A DNA stretch of 6,433 nt from CAYJOG01 sp964371695 [NCBI: uncultured bacterium] (lineage in GTDB: Bacteria; CAYJOG01): contig CAYJOG010000177.1 in NCBI GenBank assembly GCA_964371695.1, forward strand, positions 1 through 6,433, written 5' to 3'. Within the stretch, counting starts at the first letter, position 1. Every line of letters begins with the position of its first letter. The position numbers and the translations under genes were made by a program. Of this stretch, positions 1-6,417 are shown piece after piece. The notes below the pieces were generated by a model. The model was not told where the DNA came from, made no database searches, and was given only the letters and a program-made list of their open reading frames with translations.

Positions 1-936
1 GTGGTGCTCACCGGTTGCAACAGCGCCGCGCCGCCCCCTGCCCCCACGGCCACGCCGGGAGGCGGGCCGGTTTCGGGCAGCGCCACCGTGCCGTCCATGC
101 CGGGAGCACCCGGAGTGGTCTCCGGCAGCGCACAGGCCAGCGGCTCACAACCCGTCGCACCGCCTCCTTCTGATGACCTGGATCTGGCCGAGCGCGAAAA
201 ACGCCGTTTGAAACAGCGCGAAGAATCCCTCAAAAAAGAAGAAGAAGAAGAACGCCACACGCTGTTTGTGACCGAAAACGCCTTTCATGACCTCAAAACA
301 GGCCGTTATGACCCTTTTGTGGAAGTGGATCCCTACCGGGAGCTGAACCCCGAGGTGGGCATGGCCATCAATTCACAGTTTTACCGGGTCACGGGTTTTG
401 CCAAGCAGGGCGACAAAATCTATGGCGTGGTGGAACTGGGCATGAATTTCACCCTGGTTCCGCCACGGGCAATATCCGCCGTGGCGGTGACGGGCGACGC
501 CTTTTACAAAGACTATATGGTGCAGGAAAACCAGCTACTTTGGCGGGGTCAGCCGGTGCAGGATGGCGAAATCCTGCCCACCGGCGAAATCGTGGACGAA
601 GCCGAGGTGTACAAGAATCTGGTGGTGGTGTCACAGATTGACATGGACAAAGGCACCATCACGCTCAAAACTGTTCCCAGAGACAAAATTCCCTCGCAGC
701 AGGTGACGCTGGAGCTGGGCTCCCGCAAACGTGCTGCGGCGGCCTCCACCAAACCGGGCGAAGAAGTTGACCTGGACATTGACCCCAACGCCAACAACGA
801 CGAATACATCCGTTATCTCTATGAAAAGACCAACAACCCTGGCGGCAAAAAGAAACGCAACTTCAACGACTATCTCAAAAACCTGAAAAAGAAGAACCAG
901 CAGGAAAAAGGGCAGGGAGAGCCGGATGGAGGCTGA
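1..936 (+). CDS. Envelope lipoprotein upstream of secretin (5'-truncated by window edge)
   Basis: The frame is open from the first base and ends in TGA at 934-936, giving 311 visible codons. Residues 3-6 read LTGC, a good lipobox with Cys6 as the lipidated residue. The n- and h-regions of the signal peptide are missing, so the true start must lie left of the window and the GTG at base 1 is most likely an internal Val codon. After the Cys comes a Pro/Ala/Gly/Ser-rich tether (about 7-57). Next is a highly charged, probably coiled-coil helix (about 58-88, including KKEEEEE), then a probably beta-rich globular part (about 115-240), and a Lys-rich tail (about 280-311). The next gene is a co-directional secretin, so by position this resembles PilP or another secretin-associated lipoprotein. 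I see no convincing PilP sequence signature, and the protein is much longer than the roughly 170-180 residues usual for PilP. The lipoprotein call is firm. A role as secretin partner, pilotin or alignment-complex protein is inferred from position only. Confidence 0.8.
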   Translation: MVLTGCNSAAPPPAPTATPGGGPVSGSATVPSMPGAPGVVSGSAQASGSQPVAPPPSDDLDLAEREKRRLKQREESLKKEEEEERHTLFVTENAFHDLKTGRYDPFVEVDPYRELNPEVGMAINSQFYRVTGFAKQGDKIYGVVELGMNFTLVPPRAISAVAVTGDAFYKDYMVQENQLLWRGQPVQDGEILPTGEIVDEAEVYKNLVVVSQIDMDKGTITLKTVPRDKIPSQQVTLELGSRKRAAAASTKPGEEVDLDIDPNANNDEYIRYLYEKTNNPGGKKKRNFNDYLKNLKKKNQQEKGQGEPDGG

Positions 937-984
937 GCGGTGCGCACAAACATTTCACGGCCATCCGCATTGCGGCGGCCAGCA

Positions 985-991
985 AGGGGGG
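985..991 (+). promoter_or_regulatory. Probable ribosome binding site deciding the secretin start
   Basis: The run AGGGGGG lies 6 nt before the ATG at 998, good spacing for a Shine-Dalgarno-like site. The alternative ATG at 1031 has no comparable purine run before it. The upstream ATG at 926 overlaps the end of the lipoprotein gene and would put 35 unusual residues before the signal peptide. The site therefore favours 998. Confidence 0.5.
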
Positions 992-997
992 CTTAGA

Positions 998-3900
998 ATG
1001 GCCCGGCGTTTTGCCCCCGTGGATGTGCTCATGACCCGTCGCCTGATGTTTGTGTTGTTGTGCCTTGGCCTGTGGCCGGGCTTGCTGGCGGGCCGCGTCC
1101 AGGCCAAGGTCACCGATGTCCACGTGGAAAAGTCCCGCAACAACGTGGTGCTGTTCATTCGCGGCAACGAAACCCTTCAATACAAACTGAGCGAGTTTGA
1201 AAACCCCAACCGCCTGCTGGTGACGGTGTTTGAGCAGGACATGGCCTCGGACCGCGAGAGCATCCGGGTGGGTCAGGGGCAGGTGGACAAGGTTTTTGTC
1301 AAACAGGAAGGCCAGCACGTGCGGGTGAGCGTGAACCTGCTGGCGCGCACCCAATACAACGTTTACACCAAAGACGGCAATCGCACCATCGTGCTGAGCC
1401 TGCGCACCGACGATTTTGAAATTGACGCCGCGCCGGGACAGCAGGAATCCGCCGGTGCAGCCCCCACGGGCGACGGTGCCCCGTCCAGCGGAGGCGTGCC
1501 CGTCAAGGGGGGGCAGCAGGGCAGCGGCGCGTCCTCTGGCAGCAGCGGCAGCAACTTTCCCCCGCCGGGGTTTGCTTATCGCGATTACAAGGGCGAAGCG
1601 CCCCCGCCCCTGCCCGGATACGGTTTTGACAATGTGGGGGCCAGCGCTGGGGAGGGGGGCGCCGCAGGTCAGTTCGACGTCTTCGGCAAAAGGATAGATT
1701 CCAGCCCCCTGCTGGAGCACATCGTGTTTCAGGACGCCGAAATCAGCGAAGTGGCCCTGCAACTCAGCCGGTTGACCAACACCAACATTCTGGTGGATTC
1801 CCTTCTTGTGGGGGCCACGGCGGGCAGCACCGCTTCGCCAGAGAGCGGCGTGGAGGCGGGCACCGGCGGCGTTTCGCTGGATCTCAAGAACGTCACGCTG
1901 GAGCAGGCCTTGGATTTCATCACCAAAGCCAGTGGCTGGGCCTGGGTAAAGATAGCCAACACCTACATGATTCTCGCCTCCGAGACCAAGTTTGCCGGGT
2001 TTTCGGATGAGTCCACCTGGGGTAAAACCAACGCCGACACCACGCTGCCCGTCGACGTGCGTTACATCCCTCTGCGCTACGCCAGCGTCGCCATGCTGGC
2101 CCCCTATGTCAATGCCGTGTTCGGCTTGGGGGCAGGGGGAGAAGAAGCCGCCGACTGGCCCAATGTCGCCTATGACGCCGCCCGCAACATCATCATCCTG
2201 CGGGGCGCGTTGCATGAGCTGGACAAAGCCGAAGCGGTCATCAAAAAACTGGACACACCTGGTTTTGACAACAACATCATTTTCAAGATCATTCCCATTC
2301 CGAAAGATCTGGTGAAGATTGACCAGGCCAGTTTCAACGAACTGATCAACGCCCTCATGGCCAGTCCCTATCTGGGTTATGACGGCAAACACACCACCGA
2401 CACCTACGTGGATACCAATGCCGTCAGTTATCAACTGCAGTTTCTCTCCAACGCCAGCCAGTTGATATTTCTGGGAAACCCAGAGGCCTATCAAAAGGTC
2501 AAGGCGGTGATTGACCAGTTTTTTGCCAACCATGAAACCTGGCGCATGCATCCGTTCAAATTGATCAACATTCCCGTCTCGGCCCTGAACTTCAAAGACT
2601 TTGCCTCGGTCCTCAAATATGACCTTACCAAGGGGGGCCAAAACAACTATGAAATGGATATACGGCGCAACGGCACACTGTTTTTAGACACCGGCAACAA
2701 TGTGGTGTTCTTTTTCGGCACCAAAGAGGATGCAGATCGCCTCAAGATCGTTCTGGAACGCGTGGACACGGCGGAAGCCAAAGTTGTTTCCGTCAAGGTC
2801 AAGCTCAAAAACCTTCAAACCAATCTCATCGCCCCCACAACGATGGAGGGATCCACCGTGGTAAACCCGACTGAACAGTTGGAGGATTGCCAACATCCAC
2901 TGGACTGTCAGTTGCAGAATCCCTATTACGGTTACCCGGCCTATGGTGGGAACGTCATGCAGCCACCCCCGGACGATGATGATCGCAAGATGTTTTATCG
3001 CAATCCTGTCGGCATACAGTTTCATCATGCCATCAACACCATTTCGATCATCGGCCCCCAGTTGTTTGCCCACCGGATTCGTGATTTTTTTCTGGAAGCC
3101 GATGCCGAAAACAAAGTCGAGCAGGTGGAGGACACCGTCCGGCTCAAATACATGCTGCCCTCGGACGTGGGCCAGTACATCACACTGATGATGAGCAAGG
3201 GTGTGGGTTGTGGCGCTCCCCTGGGGGGCAATCAGTCTCGCGTGGAGACCAAGACGCCCACCGTGCCCACGCCGCCCCTGGCCGGCGCCGCCACCACGCC
3301 GCTTAATTTGAACTCAGGTTTTGTGCAGGTGGTTGCTGGAGAGTTGGCCCGGGACGCTTATGACGGTGCCTGTCTGTTGTGGGTAGCCGATGAACAGAAG
3401 GGCACGTTTTATCTCAAAGGCCCCCCCAACGCCGTGCGTCTGGCAAAAAATGTGGTGCGGGCCTATGACACGCCCGTGCCCATGGTGAAGCTGGACGTGA
3501 AAGTGCTGGAGGTGCGGTCCAGCGACGTGGACGAACTGGGGGGCAAGGGCACCCAGCGCCTGGGCGACATTCTGCTGGGCGCGGACGGGGCCACGGGCCT
3601 TGTCACGTCCATTCTCGATGAAGTCACCGATCTTGCCTCAGGGGCCATCCGCAACGGAGACGGCTCACTGGAACTCAAGTTCCGCAACAGCAAGGCCAAG
3701 GCCCGTGTGCTGGCCAACCCCAGCATTCTCACCAGCCACATGAAAGTCACCAATTTTGATTTCACCGACGCGGTGGGTTATCAGCAGGCCACCGGCACCA
3801 GCAACGATGTGGCGGTGGAAGAACTGGGCATCACCCTTGCGGTCACGCCTTACATCCACGACCAGAACGAAGTCACCCTGGAGGTCAACCCGGACATCCG

Positions 3901-4255
3901 CACGCTGGGGGGCTTTTTTGAAGGCCAGTCCTGCGCCCTGGTGCAGGGAAGCGGCGGCGCCAGCGGCACCAGCCAGTGCCTGCCCACCCGCAGGCCCCTC
4001 ATCAGCACACGCAACCTCACCACCAAGGTGCGGGTGACCAACAATGTGCCCCTCATCATCGGCGGTCTCATCTCAAGCCGCGACACCGAAAACGTCAGCA
4101 AAATTCCGATTTTGGGCGATCTGCCCCTGTTCGGTTCCTTCTTCCGCAACGCCAGCAAATCCAAGGAAGACCTGGAAGTGGTCATCGTCATCACCCCCAC
4201 CATCCTGATGGGTGAAAACCTCTCCAGCACCCCCACCGACGAAACCGCCCAGTAG
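998..4255 (+). CDS. PilQ/GspD-superfamily outer-membrane secretin with AMIN domain and extended periplasmic region
   Basis: Secretins form large gated multimeric channels in the outer membrane for type IV pili or type II/III secretion. From ATG 998 the product is 1085 aa; an ATG at 1031 (1074 aa) is also possible. The signal peptide ends near residue 36 (hydrophobic core MFVLLCLGLWPGLLAG, then RVQA|K). AMIN domain: about 38-138 (VTDVHVEKSRNNVVLFI start), which in PilQ-like proteins is linked to peptidoglycan binding. A Gly/Pro/Ser linker fills about 139-229. STN/N0 domain: about 231-328. N1-like modules follow at about 349-423, 425-513, 514-595, 595-710 and 711-825, each with the pattern of hydrophobic strand, helix, 'N.IIL.G' strand, 'K.V...D'. 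The secretin domain is about 828-1070, with VTPYI, EVTLEVNPDI, NVPLIIGGLISS and the signature ILGDLPLFGSFFR (1038-1050), ending ITPTIL. AMIN plus STN favours a PilQ-like protein; the number of N modules is above the usual one to three. Extra Cys pairs occur in modules 4 and 5 and in a secretin-domain loop. It follows the lipoprotein gene by about 61 bp, probably in one operon. Confidence 0.95.
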   Translation: MARRFAPVDVLMTRRLMFVLLCLGLWPGLLAGRVQAKVTDVHVEKSRNNVVLFIRGNETLQYKLSEFENPNRLLVTVFEQDMASDRESIRVGQGQVDKVFVKQEGQHVRVSVNLLARTQYNVYTKDGNRTIVLSLRTDDFEIDAAPGQQESAGAAPTGDGAPSSGGVPVKGGQQGSGASSGSSGSNFPPPGFAYRDYKGEAPPPLPGYGFDNVGASAGEGGAAGQFDVFGKRIDSSPLLEHIVFQDAEISEVALQLSRLTNTNILVDSLLVGATAGSTASPESGVEAGTGGVSLDLKNVTLEQALDFITKASGWAWVKIANTYMILASETKFAGFSDESTWGKTNADTTLPVDVRYIPLRYASVAMLAPYVNAVFGLGAGGEEAADWPNVAYDAARNIIILRGALHELDKAEAVIKKLDTPGFDNNIIFKIIPIPKDLVKIDQASFNELINALMASPYLGYDGKHTTDTYVDTNAVSYQLQFLSNASQLIFLGNPEAYQKVKAVIDQFFANHETWRMHPFKLINIPVSALNFKDFASVLKYDLTKGGQNNYEMDIRRNGTLFLDTGNNVVFFFGTKEDADRLKIVLERVDTAEAKVVSVKVKLKNLQTNLIAPTTMEGSTVVNPTEQLEDCQHPLDCQLQNPYYGYPAYGGNVMQPPPDDDDRKMFYRNPVGIQFHHAINTISIIGPQLFAHRIRDFFLEADAENKVEQVEDTVRLKYMLPSDVGQYITLMMSKGVGCGAPLGGNQSRVETKTPTVPTPPLAGAATTPLNLNSGFVQVVAGELARDAYDGACLLWVADEQKGTFYLKGPPNAVRLAKNVVRAYDTPVPMVKLDVKVLEVRSSDVDELGGKGTQRLGDILLGADGATGLVTSILDEVTDLASGAIRNGDGSLELKFRNSKAKARVLANPSILTSHMKVTNFDFTDAVGYQQATGTSNDVAVEELGITLAVTPYIHDQNEVTLEVNPDIRTLGGFFEGQSCALVQGSGGASGTSQCLPTRRPLISTRNLTTKVRVTNNVPLIIGGLISSRDTENVSKIPILGDLPLFGSFFRNASKSKEDLEVVIVITPTILMGENLSSTPTDETAQ

Positions 4256-4280
4256 TTGGTCTGGCCGTGTATTGGTTGTT

Positions 4281-4300
4281 GCGCGGTGGGGACACCGCGC
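4281..4300. repeat. Perfect GC-rich hairpin, REP-like unit 1
   Basis: GCGCGGTG (4281-4288) and CACCGCGC (4293-4300) are perfectly complementary around a 4-nt loop. Read as a 6-bp stem, the loop is TGGGGACA. A short CCTTTT (4306-4311) lies further downstream on the + strand, too far and too weak to make this a clear terminator. The core GGTGGGGA recurs, inverted, in the hairpin at 4326-4347, so the two look like a pair of related palindromic units between convergent genes. Confidence 0.65.
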
Positions 4301-4325
4301 CTACTCCTTTTGGTAGTGTGCGTCG

Positions 4326-4351
4326 CCACAGGCATCCCCACCTGTGGTTTT
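4326..4351 (+). terminator. Candidate terminator hairpin of the secretin operon / REP-like unit 2
   Basis: CCACAGG (4326-4332) pairs perfectly with CCTGTGG (4341-4347) around an 8-nt loop and is followed at once by TTTT (4348-4351). This is a short but reasonable rho-independent terminator about 70 bp after the secretin stop. The T run is only four long, so strength is doubtful. On the minus strand the hairpin has no T run, so it gives no clear terminator for the convergent helicase gene. Its minus-strand loop, TGGGGATG, matches the loop of the hairpin at 4281-4300, so it may instead, or also, be a dispersed palindromic repeat. Confidence 0.45.
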
Positions 4352-4386
4352 GCTGGCGTTCACCAACACCTTGCTTTGGCCCCCGC

Positions 4387-6066
4387 TTATTCCCCCATGG
4401 CCTGGGCGTCCACGATTTCATAGCGATAGCCCTGCTCGGCCAGAAACTTCTGGCGGTTCAGGGCAAAACCCTGCTCCGGGCTGTCCTGTGTGATGAGGCT
4501 GTAGAAATGGGCCGGGCGGCCGTCCTGCTTGGGGCGCAGCAGGCGGCCCAGGCGCTGGGCTTCCTCTTGTCGGCTGCCAAACGTGCCGCTGAGCTGGATG
4601 GCCACCGACGCCTCTGGCAGGTCAATGGCGAAGTTGGCCACCTTGCTCACCACCAGCACCGGTGTTTCGCCGCTGCGGAATCCTTCGTAGAGCACCTGCC
4701 GTTTGCGGTTGGAGAGCTGGCCCGTCACCAGCGGCGCGTCATATCGTGCGGCCACTTCTTTGAGCTGGTCAATGTACTGGCCAATGATGAGCACCGGCTC
4801 GCCGGTGTGCCGCGCCAAAAGCAGGTCCGCCACCGTGAGCTTGGCGGGGTTTTCCTGCGCCAGACGCATGCGTTCGCGGTCGCCCACGCCCGCCATGTCC
4901 TGCCGCAGCTCCGGGCTGGCGGCCACCCGCACCTCCACGCAGCGGGCCTGGGCGATCCACCCCTGTTTTTCCAGCTCGCGCCAGGGGCATTCGTATTTTT
5001 TTGGACCGATGAGACCGAACACTTCTTTTTCGCGGCCGTCTTCGCGCACCAGCGTGGCGGTCAGCCCCAGGCGGCGGCGGGCCTGAATCATGGCGGTGAG
5101 CGAAAATACCGGCGCGGGCAGCAGATGCACCTCGTCATAAATAATCAGCCCCCACTCGCCCCGCAAAAAAAGATCCATGTGTTCAAACGGCCCGTTTTTT
5201 TCGCGGCGGTGGGTGACAATCTGATAAGTGGTGACGGTGAGGGGGCGGATGTTTTTTTTGTCGCCGGTGTATTCGCCCACTTCGTCGGCGCTGAGCGTGG
5301 TGTGATCCAGGGCTTCACGAATCCACTGGCGCACGGCCACGGTGTTGGGGGTGAGCACCAGGGTGTGGTTCTGTATTTTCGCCATCACGCCCAGACCCAC
5401 GGCGGTTTTGCCCGCGCCACAGGGCAGCACCACCACGCCGCTGCCCCCCGCCGGGCTGCCCTGGCGATAAAACGCCTCCACCGCGCTGGTCTGATATCCC
5501 CGCAGGCCAAAGGCCGCGCCCGTGCTGGTCTGGGGTTTGAGCGAAAGAGCCAGGGGCGCGCCTTCGTCATAACCAGCCAGGTCTTCCACCGGGTGGCGCA
5601 AGGTGAGCAGAATCTGTTTCACAAAACCCCGGTTGAAACTGGCCACGGCCACGCGGTGGTCGTCCAGCGGATCCCCCAGAATGGGGGCGAGGTTTTTGTG
5701 CTGCCGCAACCGGTAGAGCAGCCCCGCCTCGGCCACCTCCAGCACCAGACCGGTGGGCGATTCCACCAGTCGAATGCGGCCGTATTGGGCCATGGTGTCG
5801 CGCACCTGTCGGGCCACGGTGGCGGGCATGTCATAACGCCCCAGGCGGGCCAGGCCCTCCAGAATATCGGTGGCGCACAGGCCCAGGCTGGCGGCGTTCC
5901 ACAAAGAGAGGTCGCCCATGCGGTAGGTGTGAAAATGCTCCGGGCTTTTCTCCAGCTCTGAAAAAGCCATGAGAAAATCCCTGGCCTCCTCATAGGCCGG
6001 GTGGTGAACATCCAGCAGCAGGCTGCCATCGCTCTGCACCACAATGGGACCAGCCGACAAACTCAC
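4387..6066 (-). CDS. XPB/Rad25 (Ssl2)-type DNA repair helicase, bacterial form
   Basis: This is a superfamily 2 ATP-dependent 3'-5' DNA helicase/translocase of the XPB family, which in eukaryotes opens DNA in TFIIH and in bacteria is thought to act in DNA repair. The 559-aa product is the family's bacterial length (about 550 aa) and aligns by eye from end to end with actinobacterial XPB. The N-terminal XPB/Ssl2 region (about 7-170) begins PIVVQSDGSLLLDVHHP. Then come RGYQ (189-192), Walker A LPCGAGKT (214-221), the DEVH box (311-314), motif III LTAT (335-338), the XPB-specific RED motif (341-343), VVSKVANFAIDLPEA (472-486) and motif VI QRLGRLLRP (504-512). No catalytic motif is missing. The start is GTG (6064-6066), chosen because family homology begins within a few residues; the RBS before it is weak. 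A poor -10-like CATACT sits only a few bases upstream, so the promoter is unresolved. The gene is convergent with the secretin gene and has no visible repair partner such as the archaeal nuclease Bax1. Confidence 0.95.
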   Translation of the reverse strand: MSLSAGPIVVQSDGSLLLDVHHPAYEEARDFLMAFSELEKSPEHFHTYRMGDLSLWNAASLGLCATDILEGLARLGRYDMPATVARQVRDTMAQYGRIRLVESPTGLVLEVAEAGLLYRLRQHKNLAPILGDPLDDHRVAVASFNRGFVKQILLTLRHPVEDLAGYDEGAPLALSLKPQTSTGAAFGLRGYQTSAVEAFYRQGSPAGGSGVVVLPCGAGKTAVGLGVMAKIQNHTLVLTPNTVAVRQWIREALDHTTLSADEVGEYTGDKKNIRPLTVTTYQIVTHRREKNGPFEHMDLFLRGEWGLIIYDEVHLLPAPVFSLTAMIQARRRLGLTATLVREDGREKEVFGLIGPKKYECPWRELEKQGWIAQARCVEVRVAASPELRQDMAGVGDRERMRLAQENPAKLTVADLLLARHTGEPVLIIGQYIDQLKEVAARYDAPLVTGQLSNRKRQVLYEGFRSGETPVLVVSKVANFAIDLPEASVAIQLSGTFGSRQEEAQRLGRLLRPKQDGRPAHFYSLITQDSPEQGFALNRQKFLAEQGYRYEIVDAQAMGE

Positions 6067-6170
6067 GCCCGCACAGTATGAGCCTGTTTGTGGCGGCGTG
6101 AAGCCACATTTTGCATGGACGCTTTTGTGAACAAGGACGGTGGTGTTTGCCGATTTTTGCCGGGGAGCGG
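6067..6170. other. Upstream region of the helicase gene, no gene seen
   Basis: This stretch must hold the minus-strand promoter of the helicase gene, unless transcription enters from further right. I find only weak matches. TTCACG and CATACT on the minus strand, 16 nt apart, would give an almost leaderless message. TTGTTC and AAATGT, 17 nt apart, are poorer still. A 6-bp hairpin (TGTGGC 6089-6094 with GCCACA 6103-6108) is followed on the + strand by TTTT, but there is no + strand gene upstream for it to terminate. No open frame here can be supported as a gene. Confidence 0.4.
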
Positions 6171-6271
6171 TTCATACCAATTTTCAACCAAAACAACATT
6201 AAATCTGAGCGATGAACCAGTTTGGAAACGGGTGCTGCGAAGTCAGGTGGTTTGGTGAAAATTGGTATGAA
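6171..6271. repeat. 101-bp inverted-repeat (MITE-like) element
   Basis: TTCATACCAATTTTC (6171-6185) and GAAAATTGGTATGAA (6257-6271) are perfect 15-bp inverted repeats. Pairing continues inward, after a one-base bulge, through ACCAAAACAAC against the complement of GTGGTTTGGT with a few mismatches, and again at ATCTGA (6203-6208) against TCAGGT (6243-6248, one G-T). The whole unit could fold into one long interrupted hairpin with an inner loop of about 34 nt. Its G+C is 40 of 101 by hand count, clearly below the GC-rich genes beside it, which hints at separate origin. There is no open frame of note, so if mobile it is non-autonomous. The dinucleotide TA occurs symmetrically (6175-6176 and 6266-6267), but the inverted repeat continues outside it, so it is not a clean target duplication. 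A dispersed repeat or bidirectional hairpin are alternatives. Confidence 0.65.
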
Positions 6272-6287
6272 TTCATGGATGAATTCA
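6267..6287. repeat. Pair of 9-bp direct repeats ATGAATTCA
   Basis: ATGAATTCA occurs at 6267-6275 and again at 6279-6287, separated by TGG. The first copy overlaps the right end of the inverted-repeat element and the second ends just before the hairpin array. It could mark the junction of two elements, an insertion scar, or a protein-binding site. At this length chance is not excluded. Confidence 0.45.
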
Positions 6288-6290
6288 ACT

Positions 6291-6417
6291 CGAACACCGA
6301 GGCCCCACGCGACAGGAGGTCGCGTGAAGGCCGCCGAGGGGGCTTGGCCCCCGAAGGCGGTGGTTTCAAAAGTTCAGGAGGAACTTTTGAAACAATCCTG
6401 TGGGCCGGAGGTGTTCG
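6291..6417 (+). ncRNA. Candidate structured RNA: closing stem with three nested hairpins
   Basis: The outer stem pairs CGAACACC (6291-6298) with GGTGTTCG (6410-6417). It continues through GGCCC (6301-6305) with GGGCC (6402-6406) across a GA/GGA internal loop. Inside are three hairpins. A: CACGCGAC (6306-6313), loop AGGAG, GTCGCGTG (6319-6326). B: CCGCC (6331-6335) with GGCGG (6356-6360), GA/GAA internal loop, then GGGGGC (6338-6343) with GCCCCC (6347-6352), loop TTG. C: 13 perfect base pairs, 6363-6375 with 6381-6393, loop AGGAG. The stems differ in sequence, but the loops of A and C are identical, and the internal loops of the closing stem and B share the form CC-GA-GG / CC-GRA-GG. The + strand is favoured because tandem GA mismatches are structured in RNA while the complementary TC/TTC would not be. 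No promoter is evident and the family is not recognised. It could instead be a DNA-level structure, such as a transposon end. Confidence 0.5.

Noticed and set aside
926-997. Use of the ATG at 926 as the secretin start, giving a 4-way gene overlap with the lipoprotein
   Set aside because: It would place 35 residues with Cys and His before a signal peptide that is complete from 998 or 1031, and the better ribosome binding site precedes 998.
875-2641. 588-codon open frame on the minus strand opposite the secretin gene
   Set aside because: It is antisense to a clear secretin gene, its composition is low-information and rich in Gly, Val, His and Gln, and it has no recognisable domain. Long antisense frames are expected opposite GC-rich genes.
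4267-5961. 564-codon open frame on the plus strand opposite the helicase gene
   Set aside because: It is antisense to a full-length XPB helicase with intact motifs. The product is rich in His, Gln, Ala and Gly without domain character, and its start falls inside the intergenic hairpin region.
6089-6112. 6-bp hairpin followed by TTTT on the plus strand, resembling a terminator
   Set aside because: No plus-strand gene lies upstream to be terminated, the stem is short and the T run is only four bases.
5990-6199. 69-codon minus-strand open frame overlapping the helicase start
   Set aside because: It overlaps the N-terminal coding part of the helicase in another frame, runs into the inverted-repeat element, and shows no protein-like features.
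6201-6246. Possible hammerhead-like core (CTGA..., GAAAC, GTC) within the inverted-repeat element
   Set aside because: The conserved CTGANGA core is not present and the order and spacing of the other elements do not fit a hammerhead fold.
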